A stretch of 64,000 bases of DNA from Streptomyces sp. CB01881. GTDB lineage: Bacteria; Actinomycetota; Actinomycetes; Streptomycetales; Streptomycetaceae. Position numbers and translations under genes: made by a program. The notes under the pieces were generated by a model, which worked only from the letters and a program-made list of their open reading frames with translations, searched no databases and had not been told where the DNA came from. Of this stretch, positions 16,218 to 25,889 are shown piece after piece. The stretch is taken from contig NZ_CP026498.1 in NCBI RefSeq assembly GCF_002953255.1, positions 1,783,291 to 1,847,290 on the forward strand, given 5' to 3'. Positions within the stretch are counted from its first letter, which is position 1. Each line of letters starts with the position of its first letter.

Positions 16218-18020
16218 TCAGGGGGCGGGCCGCACCACCGCCGCCGCGCCGCCGCCGCGGCGGACCGGTTCGGCGGCCGCCACCCAGCGGCCGTCCGGCA
16301 GCCGTTCGACGCCGGTCGCGGCGCCGATCTCGGGCGTGCTCGCGAACACGTGGCCGAGCGCCTCCAGCCGGGCCCGCTCGGGCAGGGCGAGGAAGGCCGG
16401 CTCGGCCTGCGTGGCGGCCGTGTTGCGCTGGCTGGCGCGAGGCGCGGCGATCGCCTGCTCCAGGCTCAGCCCCCGGTCGAGGCGGCCGAGCAGCACCTGG
16501 AGGGTGGTGGTGATGATGGTCGCGCCGCCGGGCGAGCCCGCTGCCAGCACGGGCTCGCCGTCGCGCAGCACGATGGTCGGCGAGAGCGAGGAGCGGGGAC
16601 GCTTGCCCGGGCCGGGCAGGTTGGGATCGGGCACCCCGGGGGTGAGCGGGGTGAAGTTGAAGTCGGTCAGCTCGTTGTTGAGCAGGAACCCGCGGCCGGG
16701 GACGGTGATGCCGCTGCCGCCGGTCTGCTCCAGCGTGAGCGTGTAGGAGACGACGTTGCCCCACCGGTCGGCCACGGTCAGGTGGCTGGTGCTGAGGCCC
16801 TCGTACGGCTCGGCGGCGGGCGCGGGGCCGGCGCTCGCGCAGGCGGCCGGGTGGCGCGGGTCGCCGGGGGCGAGCGGGCTGGTGAGGGCGCGGTCGGGGC
16901 TGATCAGGCAGGCCCGGGACGCGGCGTAGCGCTCGGAGAGCAGCTCCTTCACCGGCACGTCGTTGAAGGCCGGGTCACCGACCCAGCGGTTGCGGTCCGC
17001 GAAGGCGATCCGGGAGGCGTCCAGGAAGTGGTGGTAGTACTGCGTGCCGTCGTACCGGCCGACCTCGCCGTCCTCCAGGATGCCGAGCGCCTCGCCGACG
17101 GTGGTGCCGCCGGAGCTGGACGGGGCGATCGAGTACAGGTCGTAGTCGCGGTAGGCCACGTGGGTGGGTTGCTGGCGCTTCGCCTGGTAGCCGGCCAGGT
17201 CGGTGGCGTCCACCCGGCCGGGGCGGGCGTTGCGCCCGGAGGCCGGGTCGACCGGCGGGTGCTGGATGGTCCGGACGATGTCGGTGGCGAGGTCGCCCTG
17301 GTAGAGCGCCTTGGTGCCCTCCTTCCCGAGCTGCCGGTAGGTGGCGGCCAGGTCGGGGTTGCGGAAGGTGGAGCCGACGACGGGGAGGTCGCCGCCGGGG
17401 AGGAAGAGCTTCGCCGTGTCGGGGAAGTCCTTGAACCTGGCCTGGTTGAGCGCCGTCTGGTCCTGGAAGGTCTGGTCGACGGTGAAGCCCTGGTCGGCGA
17501 TCCGCTGGGCGGGCTTCAGCGCGTCGGCGAAGGAGCGCCTGCCCCAGAGCCGGACGGCCGTCTCCCAGGTCGCCGGGGAGCCGGGCACGCCGACCGACAG
17601 CCCGCTGGTGACGGCGTCGGCGAACGGCAGCGGCTTGCCGCCCTCCAGGAAGAGCCCCTCGTCGGCCGTCCGGGAGGCCGTCTCCCGGCCGTCGATGGTG
17701 GAGACCCGCCCGGTGGCGTGGTCGTAGTAGACGAAGTACCCGCCGCCGCCGATCCCGGCCGAGTACGGCTCGGTGACCCCGAGCGCCGCCGCGACGGCGA
17801 CCGCGGCGTCCACCGCGTTCCCGCCCTTGCGCAGCACCTCGATCCCGGCGGCGGTGGCGTCGGCGTCCACGCTGGCGACCGCGCCGCCCCACCCCACCGC
17901 CTCCGGCACCTTGGGCGGCGACTGCACTGGTGGCCCCGCCGCGGTGGCCGGCCCCGCGACGGAGCAGACCAGGGCGGTGGCAAGCAGGAGCGGCGGGGCG
18001 ATGCGGGCCAGGGCTCTCAT
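16218..18020 (-). CDS. ggt: Gamma-glutamyltransferase, secreted
   Basis: 600 residues. A cleavable signal peptide (LLLATALVCSVAGPATA) sends it outside the membrane, where it hydrolyses or transfers gamma-glutamyl groups from glutathione and related peptides. The precursor self-cleaves before the nucleophilic Thr in GLSTSHLTVAD, giving large and small subunits. Other family marks are GIGGGGYFVYYD, FLLNNELTDFNF, RPRSSLSPTIV and GSPGGATI. The ATG at 18020 has a GGAGG site 8 bases upstream. The length is as expected. Confidence 0.95.
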   Translation of the reverse strand: MRALARIAPPLLLATALVCSVAGPATAAGPPVQSPPKVPEAVGWGGAVASVDADATAAGIEVLRKGGNAVDAAVAVAAALGVTEPYSAGIGGGGYFVYYDHATGRVSTIDGRETASRTADEGLFLEGGKPLPFADAVTSGLSVGVPGSPATWETAVRLWGRRSFADALKPAQRIADQGFTVDQTFQDQTALNQARFKDFPDTAKLFLPGGDLPVVGSTFRNPDLAATYRQLGKEGTKALYQGDLATDIVRTIQHPPVDPASGRNARPGRVDATDLAGYQAKRQQPTHVAYRDYDLYSIAPSSSGGTTVGEALGILEDGEVGRYDGTQYYHHFLDASRIAFADRNRWVGDPAFNDVPVKELLSERYAASRACLISPDRALTSPLAPGDPRHPAACASAGPAPAAEPYEGLSTSHLTVADRWGNVVSYTLTLEQTGGSGITVPGRGFLLNNELTDFNFTPLTPGVPDPNLPGPGKRPRSSLSPTIVLRDGEPVLAAGSPGGATIITTTLQVLLGRLDRGLSLEQAIAAPRASQRNTAATQAEPAFLALPERARLEALGHVFASTPEIGAATGVERLPDGRWVAAAEPVRRGGGAAAVVRPAP

Positions 18021-18278
18021 CCGGAAATGCCTCCTGAGTCGACGTCAACTCCGTTGTTTCACAGGAGCCATGGCCGCGACAACAGGTCCGCATTGCTACC
18101 AACGGGTAGTTGACGTACGGCCACCGGAGACGGGCGGGACGGGAGACCGCGTTCCGGGTGCGGTGCCACGGGAAAGGGCGCGCTGGTGCGGTGCCCGGGC
18201 GGCCCGGTCGCGCGGCCTGACCCGGAGCGGGAAGTCGGACCGGCCGACTTCCCACTCCGCCGCGCGCCGGGACAGGCC

Positions 18279-19385
18279 CTACGGGACGCTGCGCTCCACC
18301 CGGCGGCGCTTGATGGTGCGGAAGCGGCGGGCGACCTGGCGGGCGAGGTCGGCGGCGCCGACCAGGCCGGCCTCGTTGCCGAGGGCGGCGTGCACGATGG
18401 TCGCCTCGGGGCGGAAGCCGCGGCCGGTGAGGGTGCGGCGGAAGGTGTCGCGGGCGGGGGCGAGGAGGAGGTCGCCGGCCTCGGAGACGCCGCCGCCGAT
18501 GACGAAGCGGCCGGGGTCGAGGGCGGCGGCCAGGTTGGCGATGCCGACGCCGAGCCAGGTGCCGACCTCGTAGAGGAGCTCGGTGGCGGTCGGGTCGCCG
18601 GCCCGCGCGGCCTCGGTGACCAGCGGGCCGGTGATGCCCTCGACGGTGCCGCCGGCCCGGGCGAGCAGCGGCTGGACCACCGGGGACTCCTCGGCGACCA
18701 GTTCGCGGGCGTCGCGCACCAGGGCGTTGCCGGAGGAGTACTGCTCCCAGCAGCCCCGGTTGCCGCAGGGGCAGCGGTGGCCGCCCGGCACCACCTGCAT
18801 GTGCCCGAACTCGCCGGCCAGCCCGTACTTGCCGCGGTCGACGTGGCCGTCGCGGACGACGGCGCCGCCGATGCCGGTGCCGAGGGTGAGCATCACCATG
18901 TGGTCCTCGCCGCGCCCGGCGCCGAAGCGCCACTCGGCCCAGGCCGCGGCGTTGGCGTCGTTCTCGACGATCACCGGGAACCGCAGCCGCTCGCTGAGCA
19001 CCTCCTGGAGCGGCTCGTTGCGCCAGTTGAGGTGCGGGGCGAAGAGCACCTTGGAGCGGTCGGCGTCGACCCAGCCGGCCGCGCCGATGCCGACCGCGTG
19101 GACGTCGTGCCGGTCGGCGAGCTGGAGCACCAGCTCGACGATGACGTCCTCGACGACCTTGGCGCTCTTGCTCTTGTCGGGGGTGTCGGTGCGCAGCTTC
19201 TCCAGCACCTTGCCCTCGCCGTCCACCACGCCCGCGACGACCTTGGTGCCGCCGATGTCGACGCCGATGGTGGGCAGCCGCAGGAGGCCCGCGGGCAGGG
19301 CGCGGCGGCGGCGCTCGGCGCGCGGGCCGAGGCCGAGCAAGGTGGGCAGGACCGGCGGCCGGGTGGCGGCGTTGGGGCTGGTCAC
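18279..19385 (-). CDS. ROK family sugar kinase (glucokinase-like)
   Basis: 368 residues. ROK sugar kinase with the ATP-binding start [30 protein letters not shown] with the catalytic Asp, [11 protein letters not shown], and the zinc-binding ROK signature [20 protein letters not shown] (three Cys and a His) continuing CWEQY. The fold begins near residue 38, so there is an unusual N-terminal extension of about 37 residues. The GTG start is nevertheless supported because it overlaps the ATPase stop as GTGA. It is the last gene of the sugar transport operon and should phosphorylate the imported sugar, as FrcK is thought to do in fructose uptake operons. Confidence 0.92.
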   Translation of the reverse strand: MTSPNAATRPPVLPTLLGLGPRAERRRRALPAGLLRLPTIGVDIGGTKVVAGVVDGEGKVLEKLRTDTPDKSKSAKVVEDVIVELVLQLADRHDVHAVGIGAAGWVDADRSKVLFAPHLNWRNEPLQEVLSERLRFPVIVENDANAAAWAEWRFGAGRGEDHMVMLTLGTGIGGAVVRDGHVDRGKYGLAGEFGHMQVVPGGHRCPCGNRGCWEQYSSGNALVRDARELVAEESPVVQPLLARAGGTVEGITGPLVTEAARAGDPTATELLYEVGTWLGVGIANLAAALDPGRFVIGGGVSEAGDLLLAPARDTFRRTLTGRGFRPEATIVHAALGNEAGLVGAADLARQVARRFRTIKRRRVERSVP

Positions 19386-20236
19386 GGCTGCGGGCGCTCC
19401 TCAGGGGGGTCGACGGGCTGCGGGCGGGCGAGTTCGTGCGAGAGTTCGGCGAGGTCGGAGCCGCCGGCCATCTCGGTGGTGAGCTGTTCGAGGCCGATCT
19501 CGGCCCTGGGGTGGCTGCCGGCCATCCGGCCCCGCTTGAGCAGGGTGAAGTGGTCGCCGACCAGGTACGCGTGGTGCGGGTTGTGGGTGATCAGCACGAC
19601 CCCGAGCCCGGCGTCGCGCGCCGCGGTGACGTACTTGAGCACCACACCGGACTGCTTGACGCCGAGCGCGGCGGTCGGCTCGTCCAGGATCAGCACCCTG
19701 GCGCCGAAGTGCACGGCACGGGCGATGGCGACGCACTGGCGCTGGCCGCCGGAGAGGGTGCCGATGGGCCGGTCGACGTCGTGCAGGTCGATGCCCATCC
19801 TGGCGAGGGCCTCGCGGGTGGTGGCGCGCATCCCGTCGGCGTCCAGCCGCAGGCCGCCCCACCGCTTGTACCCCTGCTCGGAGCCGAGGAAGAAGTTCCG
19901 CCATACGGGCATCAGCGGCACCACGGCGAGGTCCTGGTAGACGGTGGCGATGCCGCGGTCGAGGGCCTGGCGCGGGGAGTCCAGGCGGACCTCCTCGCCG
20001 CCGATGGTGTAGGTGCCCTCGTCGTGCCGGTGCAGCCCCGCGATGATCTTGATCAGGGTGGACTTGCCGGCGCCGTTGTCGCCGAGCACGCAGCTGATCT
20101 CGCCGGCCCGCAGGGTGAGCGAGACGTCCTCCAGCGCGCGGACGGTCCCGTACGTCTTGCCGACGCCCCTGAGGGAGAGCAGCTCGGACGGGAGCGGCTC
20201 GGTGGCGAGCGGCTCGGGGGAAGGCAGGCCGGTCAT
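19382..20236 (-). CDS. Sugar ABC transporter ATP-binding protein (single-domain, CUT2 class)
   Basis: 284 residues with one nucleotide-binding domain: Walker [14 protein letters not shown]-loop VYQDLAVV, signature LSGGQRQ, Walker [11 protein letters not shown] and switch ITHNPHH. Ribose-type importers usually have a double-length ATPase. A single-domain form with ROK kinase matches the FrcBCA(K) type of fructose importer. The ATG at 20236 overlaps the permease stop as ATGA. It should form a homodimer beneath the permease and power uptake. Confidence 0.92.
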   Translation of the reverse strand: MTGLPSPEPLATEPLPSELLSLRGVGKTYGTVRALEDVSLTLRAGEISCVLGDNGAGKSTLIKIIAGLHRHDEGTYTIGGEEVRLDSPRQALDRGIATVYQDLAVVPLMPVWRNFFLGSEQGYKRWGGLRLDADGMRATTREALARMGIDLHDVDRPIGTLSGGQRQCVAIARAVHFGARVLILDEPTAALGVKQSGVVLKYVTAARDAGLGVVLITHNPHHAYLVGDHFTLLKRGRMAGSHPRAEIGLEQLTTEMAGGSDLAELSHELARPQPVDPPEERPQP

Positions 20237-21276
20237 CGCGGTCCCCTCTCGGCGCGGCGCTTGACCCAGGAGTTCAGCAGGGCCGCGAGCAGAAGCATCG
20301 CGCCCAGGAAGAACTTGAACCAGTCGGGGTTCCACTGGGCGTAGATGATGCCCTTGCTGGCCATGCCGAAGATCAGCGCACCGAGCGCGGAGCCGGCCAC
20401 CGATCCGTAGCCGCCGGTGATCAGGCAGCCGCCGATGACGGCCGCCACGATGTAGATCAGCTCGTTGCCGACGCCCTCGCCGGACTGCACGGTGTCGAAG
20501 GAGAACAGCAGGTGCTGGCCGAGCACCCAGGCGCCGAAGCCGACGCCGAGGTAGAGCACGGTCTTGGTCCGGGCGACCGGCACGCCGACCGCGCGGGCCG
20601 CGGCCGCGTCGCCGCCGACCGCGAAGATCCAGTTGCCGAAGCGGGTGCGCAGCAGCACCCAGCTGCCGACCACCAGCAGGCCGAGCCACCACCAGACGGT
20701 CGCCTTGATCGTCAGCCCGCCGACGGTGACCTCGGAGGCGAACAGCCAGCGGCAGGAGCCGAAGCCCTCCATGTCGGAGATCGGCTTGGTGGAGACGGTG
20801 CCGGAGACCAGCTTGGTGATGCCCAGGTTGGCGCCGGTGAGCATCAGGAAGGTGCCCAGCGTGACGATGAAGCTGGGGAGCTTCGTCCGGCTGAGCATCC
20901 AGCCGTTGAAGCCGCCGACGGCCAGCGTGACCAGCAGCGAGACCAGCACGCCGACCCAGGTCACCGCGGTGAGCTGGTAGCTGACCATGGACGAGGTCAG
21001 CGCGGCGGTGGTGACCAGCACGCCGGCCGAGAGGTCGAACTCGCCGCCGATCATCAGCAGGGAGACCGGCACCGCCATGATCCCGATGGTGGACGCCGCG
21101 TAGAGCACGGTGCCCAGCGAGGAGACCTGCAGAAAGGGTTCGGCAACGGCGGAGAAGACCAGGAAGACGGCGGCGGCGGCGATCAGCGCGCCCAGCTCGG
21201 GCCGGGCGAGCAGCCGCCGAAGGGCCGCCGGGCGGTCCTGGGCGGGGTCCTGCACGAGCAGGTCGGGGGTGCTCAA
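20233..21276 (-). CDS. Sugar ABC transporter permease (CUT2 class)
   Basis: 347 residues, eight to ten membrane helices. Typical CUT2 permease phrases are [20 protein letters not shown] (the conserved GxxDLSVG-like motif), [17 protein letters not shown] and [14 protein letters not shown]. The reading frame has no ATG near the N-terminus. The TTG at 21276 overlaps the stop of the binding-protein gene as TTGA, so the start is taken there and translation is probably coupled. It forms the membrane channel of the importer. Confidence 0.92.
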   Translation of the reverse strand: MSTPDLLVQDPAQDRPAALRRLLARPELGALIAAAAVFLVFSAVAEPFLQVSSLGTVLYAASTIGIMAVPVSLLMIGGEFDLSAGVLVTTAALTSSMVSYQLTAVTWVGVLVSLLVTLAVGGFNGWMLSRTKLPSFIVTLGTFLMLTGANLGITKLVSGTVSTKPISDMEGFGSCRWLFASEVTVGGLTIKATVWWWLGLLVVGSWVLLRTRFGNWIFAVGGDAAAARAVGVPVARTKTVLYLGVGFGAWVLGQHLLFSFDTVQSGEGVGNELIYIVAAVIGGCLITGGYGSVAGSALGALIFGMASKGIIYAQWNPDWFKFFLGAMLLLAALLNSWVKRRAERGPR

Positions 21277-22298
21277 CGCGTCCCCCTCGCGACGTACTCG
21301 GCGAGCGCGTCGGCGTTGTCCTTGGTGAGGATCTGCGGGCCGGTCAGCACCGGCTTGCCGCCACCGAGCATGTCGAGGTTGGAGCGGTAGAGCCAGAGCA
21401 GGTCGACGCCCTCGTAGCCCTGGAGGTAGGGCTGCTGGTCGACGGCGAAGCCGACGCTGCCGGCCTTGAGCCCGGAGACCACCTGCGTCCCCAGGTCGAA
21501 GGTGTCCAGCTCGACGGTGCGGCGGGCGTCCTGGATCGCCTGGAGGCCGGTGGCGGCCATCGGGCCGGAGAGCGTGAGCACCGTGTCGATGGCCGGGTCG
21601 GCCTGGAGCTTGGCGGCGAGGGCGGCCCGCGCGTCGGGCATGTTCACGCCGTCCACGTAGAGCACCTGAAAGGCACCGCCGGCCTTGGCCTGGGCACCGG
21701 AGCAGCGCTGTTCCTGGCCGACGTTGCCCTGCTCGTGGATCACGCAGAGCACGCTCTTGCGCCCGCGCGTCGCCAGCTCGGCACCGGCGGCCTGGCCCGC
21801 GGTGGACTCGTCCTGGCCGATGTGGGTGAGGGCGCCGAACTTGGCGGAGAACTCCTGGCCCGAGTTGATGGTGATCACCGGGATGCCGGCGGCCTTGGCC
21901 TTGCCGAGGACGTCGCCGAGCGCGTCGCCCTTGGCGAGGGTGACCAGCAGGCCGTCGACCTTCTGGTCGATGGCGGCCTGGACGAGCTGGACCTGGTTCT
22001 GGGTCTGCGCGTCGTTGGAGTACAGGAAGGTGATGTTGTCCTTGGCGGCGGCCTGCTCGGCCCCCTTGCGCACGGTGTCCCAGAAGGCGTCGCCGGCGCC
22101 CGCGTGGGTCACCATGGCGACCTTCCAGCGCGGGGTCGTGACGGCGCTGCCGGCGGCGGCCGAGGCCTTGGCTCTGGCCTGCTCGGCGCGCAGGCCTCCG
22201 GTACTGCTGCAGCCGGCGACGGCGGCCAGCAGGACCAGGGCGGCGCAGACGGGCCGGATCCGGTGGGAAGGTCGGAAGCGCGTAATGCTCATGACCAT
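21273..22298 (-). CDS. Sugar ABC transporter substrate-binding lipoprotein
   Basis: 341 residues. The lipobox LAAVAGC marks a lipoprotein anchored on the outer face of the membrane. The mature part is a periplasmic-binding fold of the ribose/fructose type ([20 protein letters not shown], then [24 protein letters not shown]). First gene of a four-gene operon, so its promoter controls all. Two ATG codons, 22298 and 22292, are both possible. The sugar cannot be read from the sequence; fructose is suggested only by operon order and the single-domain ATPase. Confidence 0.92.
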   Translation of the reverse strand: MVMSITRFRPSHRIRPVCAALVLLAAVAGCSSTGGLRAEQARAKASAAAGSAVTTPRWKVAMVTHAGAGDAFWDTVRKGAEQAAAKDNITFLYSNDAQTQNQVQLVQAAIDQKVDGLLVTLAKGDALGDVLGKAKAAGIPVITINSGQEFSAKFGALTHIGQDESTAGQAAGAELATRGRKSVLCVIHEQGNVGQEQRCSGAQAKAGGAFQVLYVDGVNMPDARAALAAKLQADPAIDTVLTLSGPMAATGLQAIQDARRTVELDTFDLGTQVVSGLKAGSVGFAVDQQPYLQGYEGVDLLWLYRSNLDMLGGGKPVLTGPQILTKDNADALAEYVARGTR

Positions 22299-22604
22299 AG
22301 TCTCGCTGCACGCCGTAGCGGCCTGTGCACCGCCTCGCCTGCCACCGCGCTCCGTCCGGGCGGTATCGTGCCCTGCCGGGGGAAATCCCGGGAGTCGGCT
22401 GGGCGCATCGTCAGGGCGCGGGCCGCCAGGGTGGCAGACTAGGGCGGACCCGAAAAGGGATCATCACGGAAACGTGATGTTCCTCTCAGGTTCCACACAG
22501 ATTCGGACGGCAACCGATCCCCGTTCCTGGCCGTCCGATGTCATTGGAGCGAGTTCCGGGCGAGTGGGGCCCCGGACGGCTTTGAACCCGGATACGAGAA
22601 CTTG
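22299..22604. other. Divergent intergenic region with tetraloop hairpin
   Basis: Lies between the sugar operon (minus) and the esterase gene (plus). At 22462-22479 a perfect 7-bp stem CATCACG / CGTGATG closes on a GAAA tetraloop, about 125 bases upstream of the esterase start and probably in its leader. No clear -35/-10 pair could be assigned on either strand. Confidence 0.5.
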
Positions 22605-23750
22605 ATGCAACTGACAGGCACGCCATTCTTCCTCTGCACGGTCATTCTCGTGCCGATCTCCATCGCAGTGGCCCTGCTGCTCTGGGGCAAGGTGCGCGGG
22701 CCCCGGCCGGTTCAGATCCTGTCCAGGCTCGCGATGATCGTCTTCTGTCAGGTCACGGCCGTGCTGATGGTCTTCATCATGGTCAACAACGCCAACCTGA
22801 TCTACGGCAGCTGGGACGACCTGCTCGGCACCGGCAAGCACGTGCGGGCGGTGCCCTCGGTGCCGCCGGCCGACCCGGGCGCCGGTGGCACGGCCGGCGG
22901 CCAGGGCGGCAGCGGGGACGCCAAGCAGCCGCCCAAGGTGGCGCAGCAGTTCCGCGGTGTGGACGACCCGAAGGTGCCGAACGACGTCCAGAAGACCGAC
23001 CTCAAGGGCCAGCTGTCCGGCGTGGACGGCGAGGTCCTGGTCTGGCTGCCGCCGCAGTACCACGACCCGGCGTTCAAGGACAAGAAGTTCCCGGTCGTCG
23101 AGCTGATCCCGGGCTTCCCGGGCTCCTCCTCCACCTGGTACGGCACGCTGAAGGTCTCCGAGCAGCTCAAGCCGCTGATGCAGCAGGGCAAGGTCGCCCC
23201 GTTCATCCTCGTCTCCCCGCGCACCCTGCTGCTGGGCAACAGCACCGACGCCGGCTGCACCGACGTGCCCGGCAAGGTCAACGCGGACACCTGGCTGACC
23301 CGGGACGTCCCGCAGATGGTGCTGGACAACTTCCGCGCCGACGCCTCCCCCGACCGCTGGGCGGTCGCCGGGTACTCGGCCGGGGCCCACTGCGCCACCA
23401 AGCTGTCCCTGGCCCACCCCAACCGCTACCGGGCCGGCGTCAGCCTCTCCGGCTACAACGACCCCGCGACCGAGAAGGACTCGCTGGTCGGCAAGGACCC
23501 GAAGCTGCGCGAGGCGAACAACCCGGTCAACATCGTCAAGACCGCCGCCCAGCCGCCGAAGGTCGCCCTGTACATCTCCGGCAACAAGGGCGACGGCTAC
23601 GAGGACGGCCAGGCGATCGCCGCGGCCGCGAAGGCGCCGACCACCGTGCAGGTCCAGGAGACCACCGGGCCGCACTCCAGCGACGTCTGGAAGAACATGG
23701 TGCCGGGCGTGTTCGAGTGGATCACCAGTGTGATCCCCGCCCAGCCCTGA
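22605..23750 (+). CDS. Membrane-anchored esterase, antigen-85/esterase D type
   Basis: 381 residues. Two membrane helices at the N-terminus (FFLCTVILVPISIAVALLLW and MIVFCQVTAVLMVFIM), a Gly/Pro-rich linker, then an alpha/beta esterase domain outside the membrane. Catalytic features are the nucleophile elbow VAGYSAGAHCA and a late His in TTGPHSSDVW; HDPAFKDKKFPVVELIPG is the usual family start. Relatives include mycolyltransferases and trehalose ester hydrolases. Streptomycetes lack mycolic acids, so another envelope ester is the likely target. ATG 22605 is chosen, with TTG directly before it as an alternative. A 19-bp hairpin ends the gene. Confidence 0.85.
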   Translation: MQLTGTPFFLCTVILVPISIAVALLLWGKVRGPRPVQILSRLAMIVFCQVTAVLMVFIMVNNANLIYGSWDDLLGTGKHVRAVPSVPPADPGAGGTAGGQGGSGDAKQPPKVAQQFRGVDDPKVPNDVQKTDLKGQLSGVDGEVLVWLPPQYHDPAFKDKKFPVVELIPGFPGSSSTWYGTLKVSEQLKPLMQQGKVAPFILVSPRTLLLGNSTDAGCTDVPGKVNADTWLTRDVPQMVLDNFRADASPDRWAVAGYSAGAHCATKLSLAHPNRYRAGVSLSGYNDPATEKDSLVGKDPKLREANNPVNIVKTAAQPPKVALYISGNKGDGYEDGQAIAAAAKAPTTVQVQETTGPHSSDVWKNMVPGVFEWITSVIPAQP

Positions 23751-23758
23751 CCGGTTGA

Positions 23759-23803
23759 GACGAAGGGCCCCGCCGCGATCCGCTCGCGGCGGGGCCCTTC
23801 GTC
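23759..23803 (+). terminator. Long hairpin terminator
   Basis: Perfect 19-bp stem (23759-23777 with 23785-23803) and a 7-base loop, 9 bases after the esterase stop. The minus-strand pucR-like gene ends nearby at 23874, so it may stop transcription from both sides. Confidence 0.9.
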
Positions 23804-23873
23804 GTCCGGCCGGCCTGCCGGACGCCCGACCCGCCGGACGGTCAGCCCGGCGTAGGGTCAGCCCGCCGGGCGG

Positions 23874-25466
23874 TCAGGCCAGTTCGAGGGCCAGGTAGAA
23901 GTCCACCCGGTCCTCCAGCCGGGAGAGGTCCCGGCCGGTCAGCTCCTCGATCCGGCCGATCCGGTAGCGCAGCGTGTTGACGTGGACGTGCAGCTGGGCC
24001 GCGCACCTGGTCCACGAACCGTCCGAGCGCAGGAACGCCTCCAGGGTGCGGACGAGGTCCGCCTGGTGCTCGATGTCGTAGGCGATCACCTTGTCGAGCA
24101 GCCGGCTGCGGAACGCCCGGCGGACCTCGTCCGGGACGGCCGCCAGCAGCAGCACGTGCGAGGCCAGCTCCTCCGGGCCGGCCACGCAGACCCGGCCGAC
24201 GCGGGCGGCGGCGATCCGGCGGGCGTGCCGGGCCTCCTCCAGGGCGCCGCGCAGGCCGCCCGCCTCGGAGGCGGGGGCGGAGACGCCCAGGGTGATCCGG
24301 CCCTCCGAACCGAGGCCGGCCTCCAGCGGGGCGAGCAGCTCGCGCAGGGTGTCGGCGGGCACCGCGCTGTCCAGCGCGGGCAGCACCACGACGGCGCCGG
24401 TGCCGGCCCCGGCGATCAGCGCGCGGTCGGTCGTCCCGCCCAGGGCCTCCTCCAGGACCGAACGCACCGTCCCCTCCGGCAGGCCCGTCCCCTCAGCACT
24501 GAGCACCAGCCAGGAACCGTCCTGCGCCTGGGGTTTGGGCTCGTGGCCCTCGTAGCGGGCGGCCATCGCCGAGGAGGCGTAGAGGGTGCGGCTGATCTCG
24601 GCCGGGTCGGCGTCGCGCTGGAGCAGGGTGAGCACCTCGTCGGCGAGGCGGCGGCGCAGCCGGCGGCCCTCGTCGCGGCGCTGCCGCTCGGCGGCGACCA
24701 GCCGGGCCAGGTTCTCGGCGAGCTGCTGGCGCTTGCCGGTCCACTCGGTGACGTCGCCGGCCACCGCGAGCACCCAGTCGGCGAGCGGCGACTCGGCGTC
24801 GGGGGTGGCGGGGGCGGGCAGCAGCGAGTAGGAGCCGGTGACCAGCCGGGCCCGGTGCGGGGGGCGGCGGCGCTGGCGCTGGGCGCCCAGGTGGGCGCGG
24901 ACCAGCTGGTCGCGGTCCTCGGCGGAGAGCCGGTCGGCCGGGCCCGCGATCACCGCGCCGGTGGGGGTGAGCACCCAGCAGTCGAGGTCGAGGTCGCCGC
25001 CGAGCAGGTCGAGGACGGCGTCCAGGCCGCCGCCGCCGGCCGCGGAGACCAGCAGGCGGTGGCGGTCGACCAGGGCGGCGAGGTCGGCCGCGCGGTCGGC
25101 GGAGACCTGCCGGCCGATGAACTCGGTGACGGTGCCGAAAGCGATGTCGTCGGGTACCGCCAACAGGGGCATGCGGTGGCGGCGACAGGCGTCGACGAGG
25201 TCCTCGGGGACGGGGCCGACCTCGGCCTCGCCGGCCGCGAGGGCGACGGCGCCGCCGGCCACGATCGTCCGCACGAACCGCTCGGAGTCGGCGGGCCCGG
25301 TGCGCCAGAGCATGCCGGTGAGCACCAGCTCGCCGCCGTGCAGGTAGCGGCCGGGGTCGTGCAGGTCCGTGGTCATGACGCCGCTGACCTGGCGGTCAAG
25401 CTCTTCCTCCGCCGCGAGCAGGCGCAGTCGCGGGGCTCCGGGGGCGAGCAGGTCACGGACACGCAT
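23874..25466 (-). CDS. pucR: PucR family transcriptional regulator of purine catabolism
   Basis: 530 residues. Residues about 1-120 form the N-terminal purine-catabolism (PucR) domain (MRVRDLLAPG, GGELVLTGMLW). The middle is a GGDEF-like region (ITLGVSAPA, ARHARRIAA). The C-terminal helix-turn-helix WTRCAAQLHVHVNTLRYRIG followed by RIEELTGRDL is the hallmark of the family. PucR proteins activate or repress purine degradation genes in response to purines or allantoin. The gene diverges from xanthine dehydrogenase across 423 bases, so it probably controls it and itself. TTAGGAG precedes the ATG. Confidence 0.92.
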   Translation of the reverse strand: MRVRDLLAPGAPRLRLLAAEEELDRQVSGVMTTDLHDPGRYLHGGELVLTGMLWRTGPADSERFVRTIVAGGAVALAAGEAEVGPVPEDLVDACRRHRMPLLAVPDDIAFGTVTEFIGRQVSADRAADLAALVDRHRLLVSAAGGGGLDAVLDLLGGDLDLDCWVLTPTGAVIAGPADRLSAEDRDQLVRAHLGAQRQRRRPPHRARLVTGSYSLLPAPATPDAESPLADWVLAVAGDVTEWTGKRQQLAENLARLVAAERQRRDEGRRLRRRLADEVLTLLQRDADPAEISRTLYASSAMAARYEGHEPKPQAQDGSWLVLSAEGTGLPEGTVRSVLEEALGGTTDRALIAGAGTGAVVVLPALDSAVPADTLRELLAPLEAGLGSEGRITLGVSAPASEAGGLRGALEEARHARRIAAARVGRVCVAGPEELASHVLLLAAVPDEVRRAFRSRLLDKVIAYDIEHQADLVRTLEAFLRSDGSWTRCAAQLHVHVNTLRYRIGRIEELTGRDLSRLEDRVDFYLALELA

Positions 25467-25889
25467 CCGGGACTCCTAACGGGCAGGGGGGAGGGTGAAG
25501 GGGGCCCGAGCGCTCGGTCCGGGGAGACAGTGTGCCCGAACATCTGTGCTCGGTGTTACGTACCGACCGGCGCCCGGATCACGGGGCCATAGCTTGGGAA
25601 TCACGGCCGGATTACGGTCGTAGGTAGCGCCCGGTAAACGGCTGGGCTGCGAAATTGTCCGCCTTAGAGGAACGTACAGGATGCCGGGCGGGACCACAGC
25701 CGGGGCTTCATGCCATCGGTGACTGCCAGTGGGCCCCGTCACAGCGGTTCACTGGCCACACGCCGCCGGACACATCCCGGTGACCAGGATCCGACGCCGA
25801 GGCAACGAAGCGGTTTGCACGGTCCGAACACCGAGTTCCGGGCACTGTGCCCAACAGTCCGGCCGGCAACGACTTGAGGAGACACCCGC
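25467..25889. other. Divergent control region between pucR and xanthine dehydrogenase genes
   Basis: 423 non-coding bases. On the plus strand TTGTCC (25655-25660) and CAGGAT (25677-25682) with a 16-base spacer form a weak promoter candidate. I do not see a strong palindrome, nor a copy of the TTCAAC-N5-GTTGAA site found at the allantoin genes. Confidence 0.5.

Noticed and set aside
12711-18113. 1800-codon open frame on the plus strand
   Set aside because: It runs antisense through the Wadjet-type, surface protein, exonuclease III and gamma-glutamyltransferase genes. Its translation is Arg/Gly/Ala-rich with no domain. It is an artefact of high GC.
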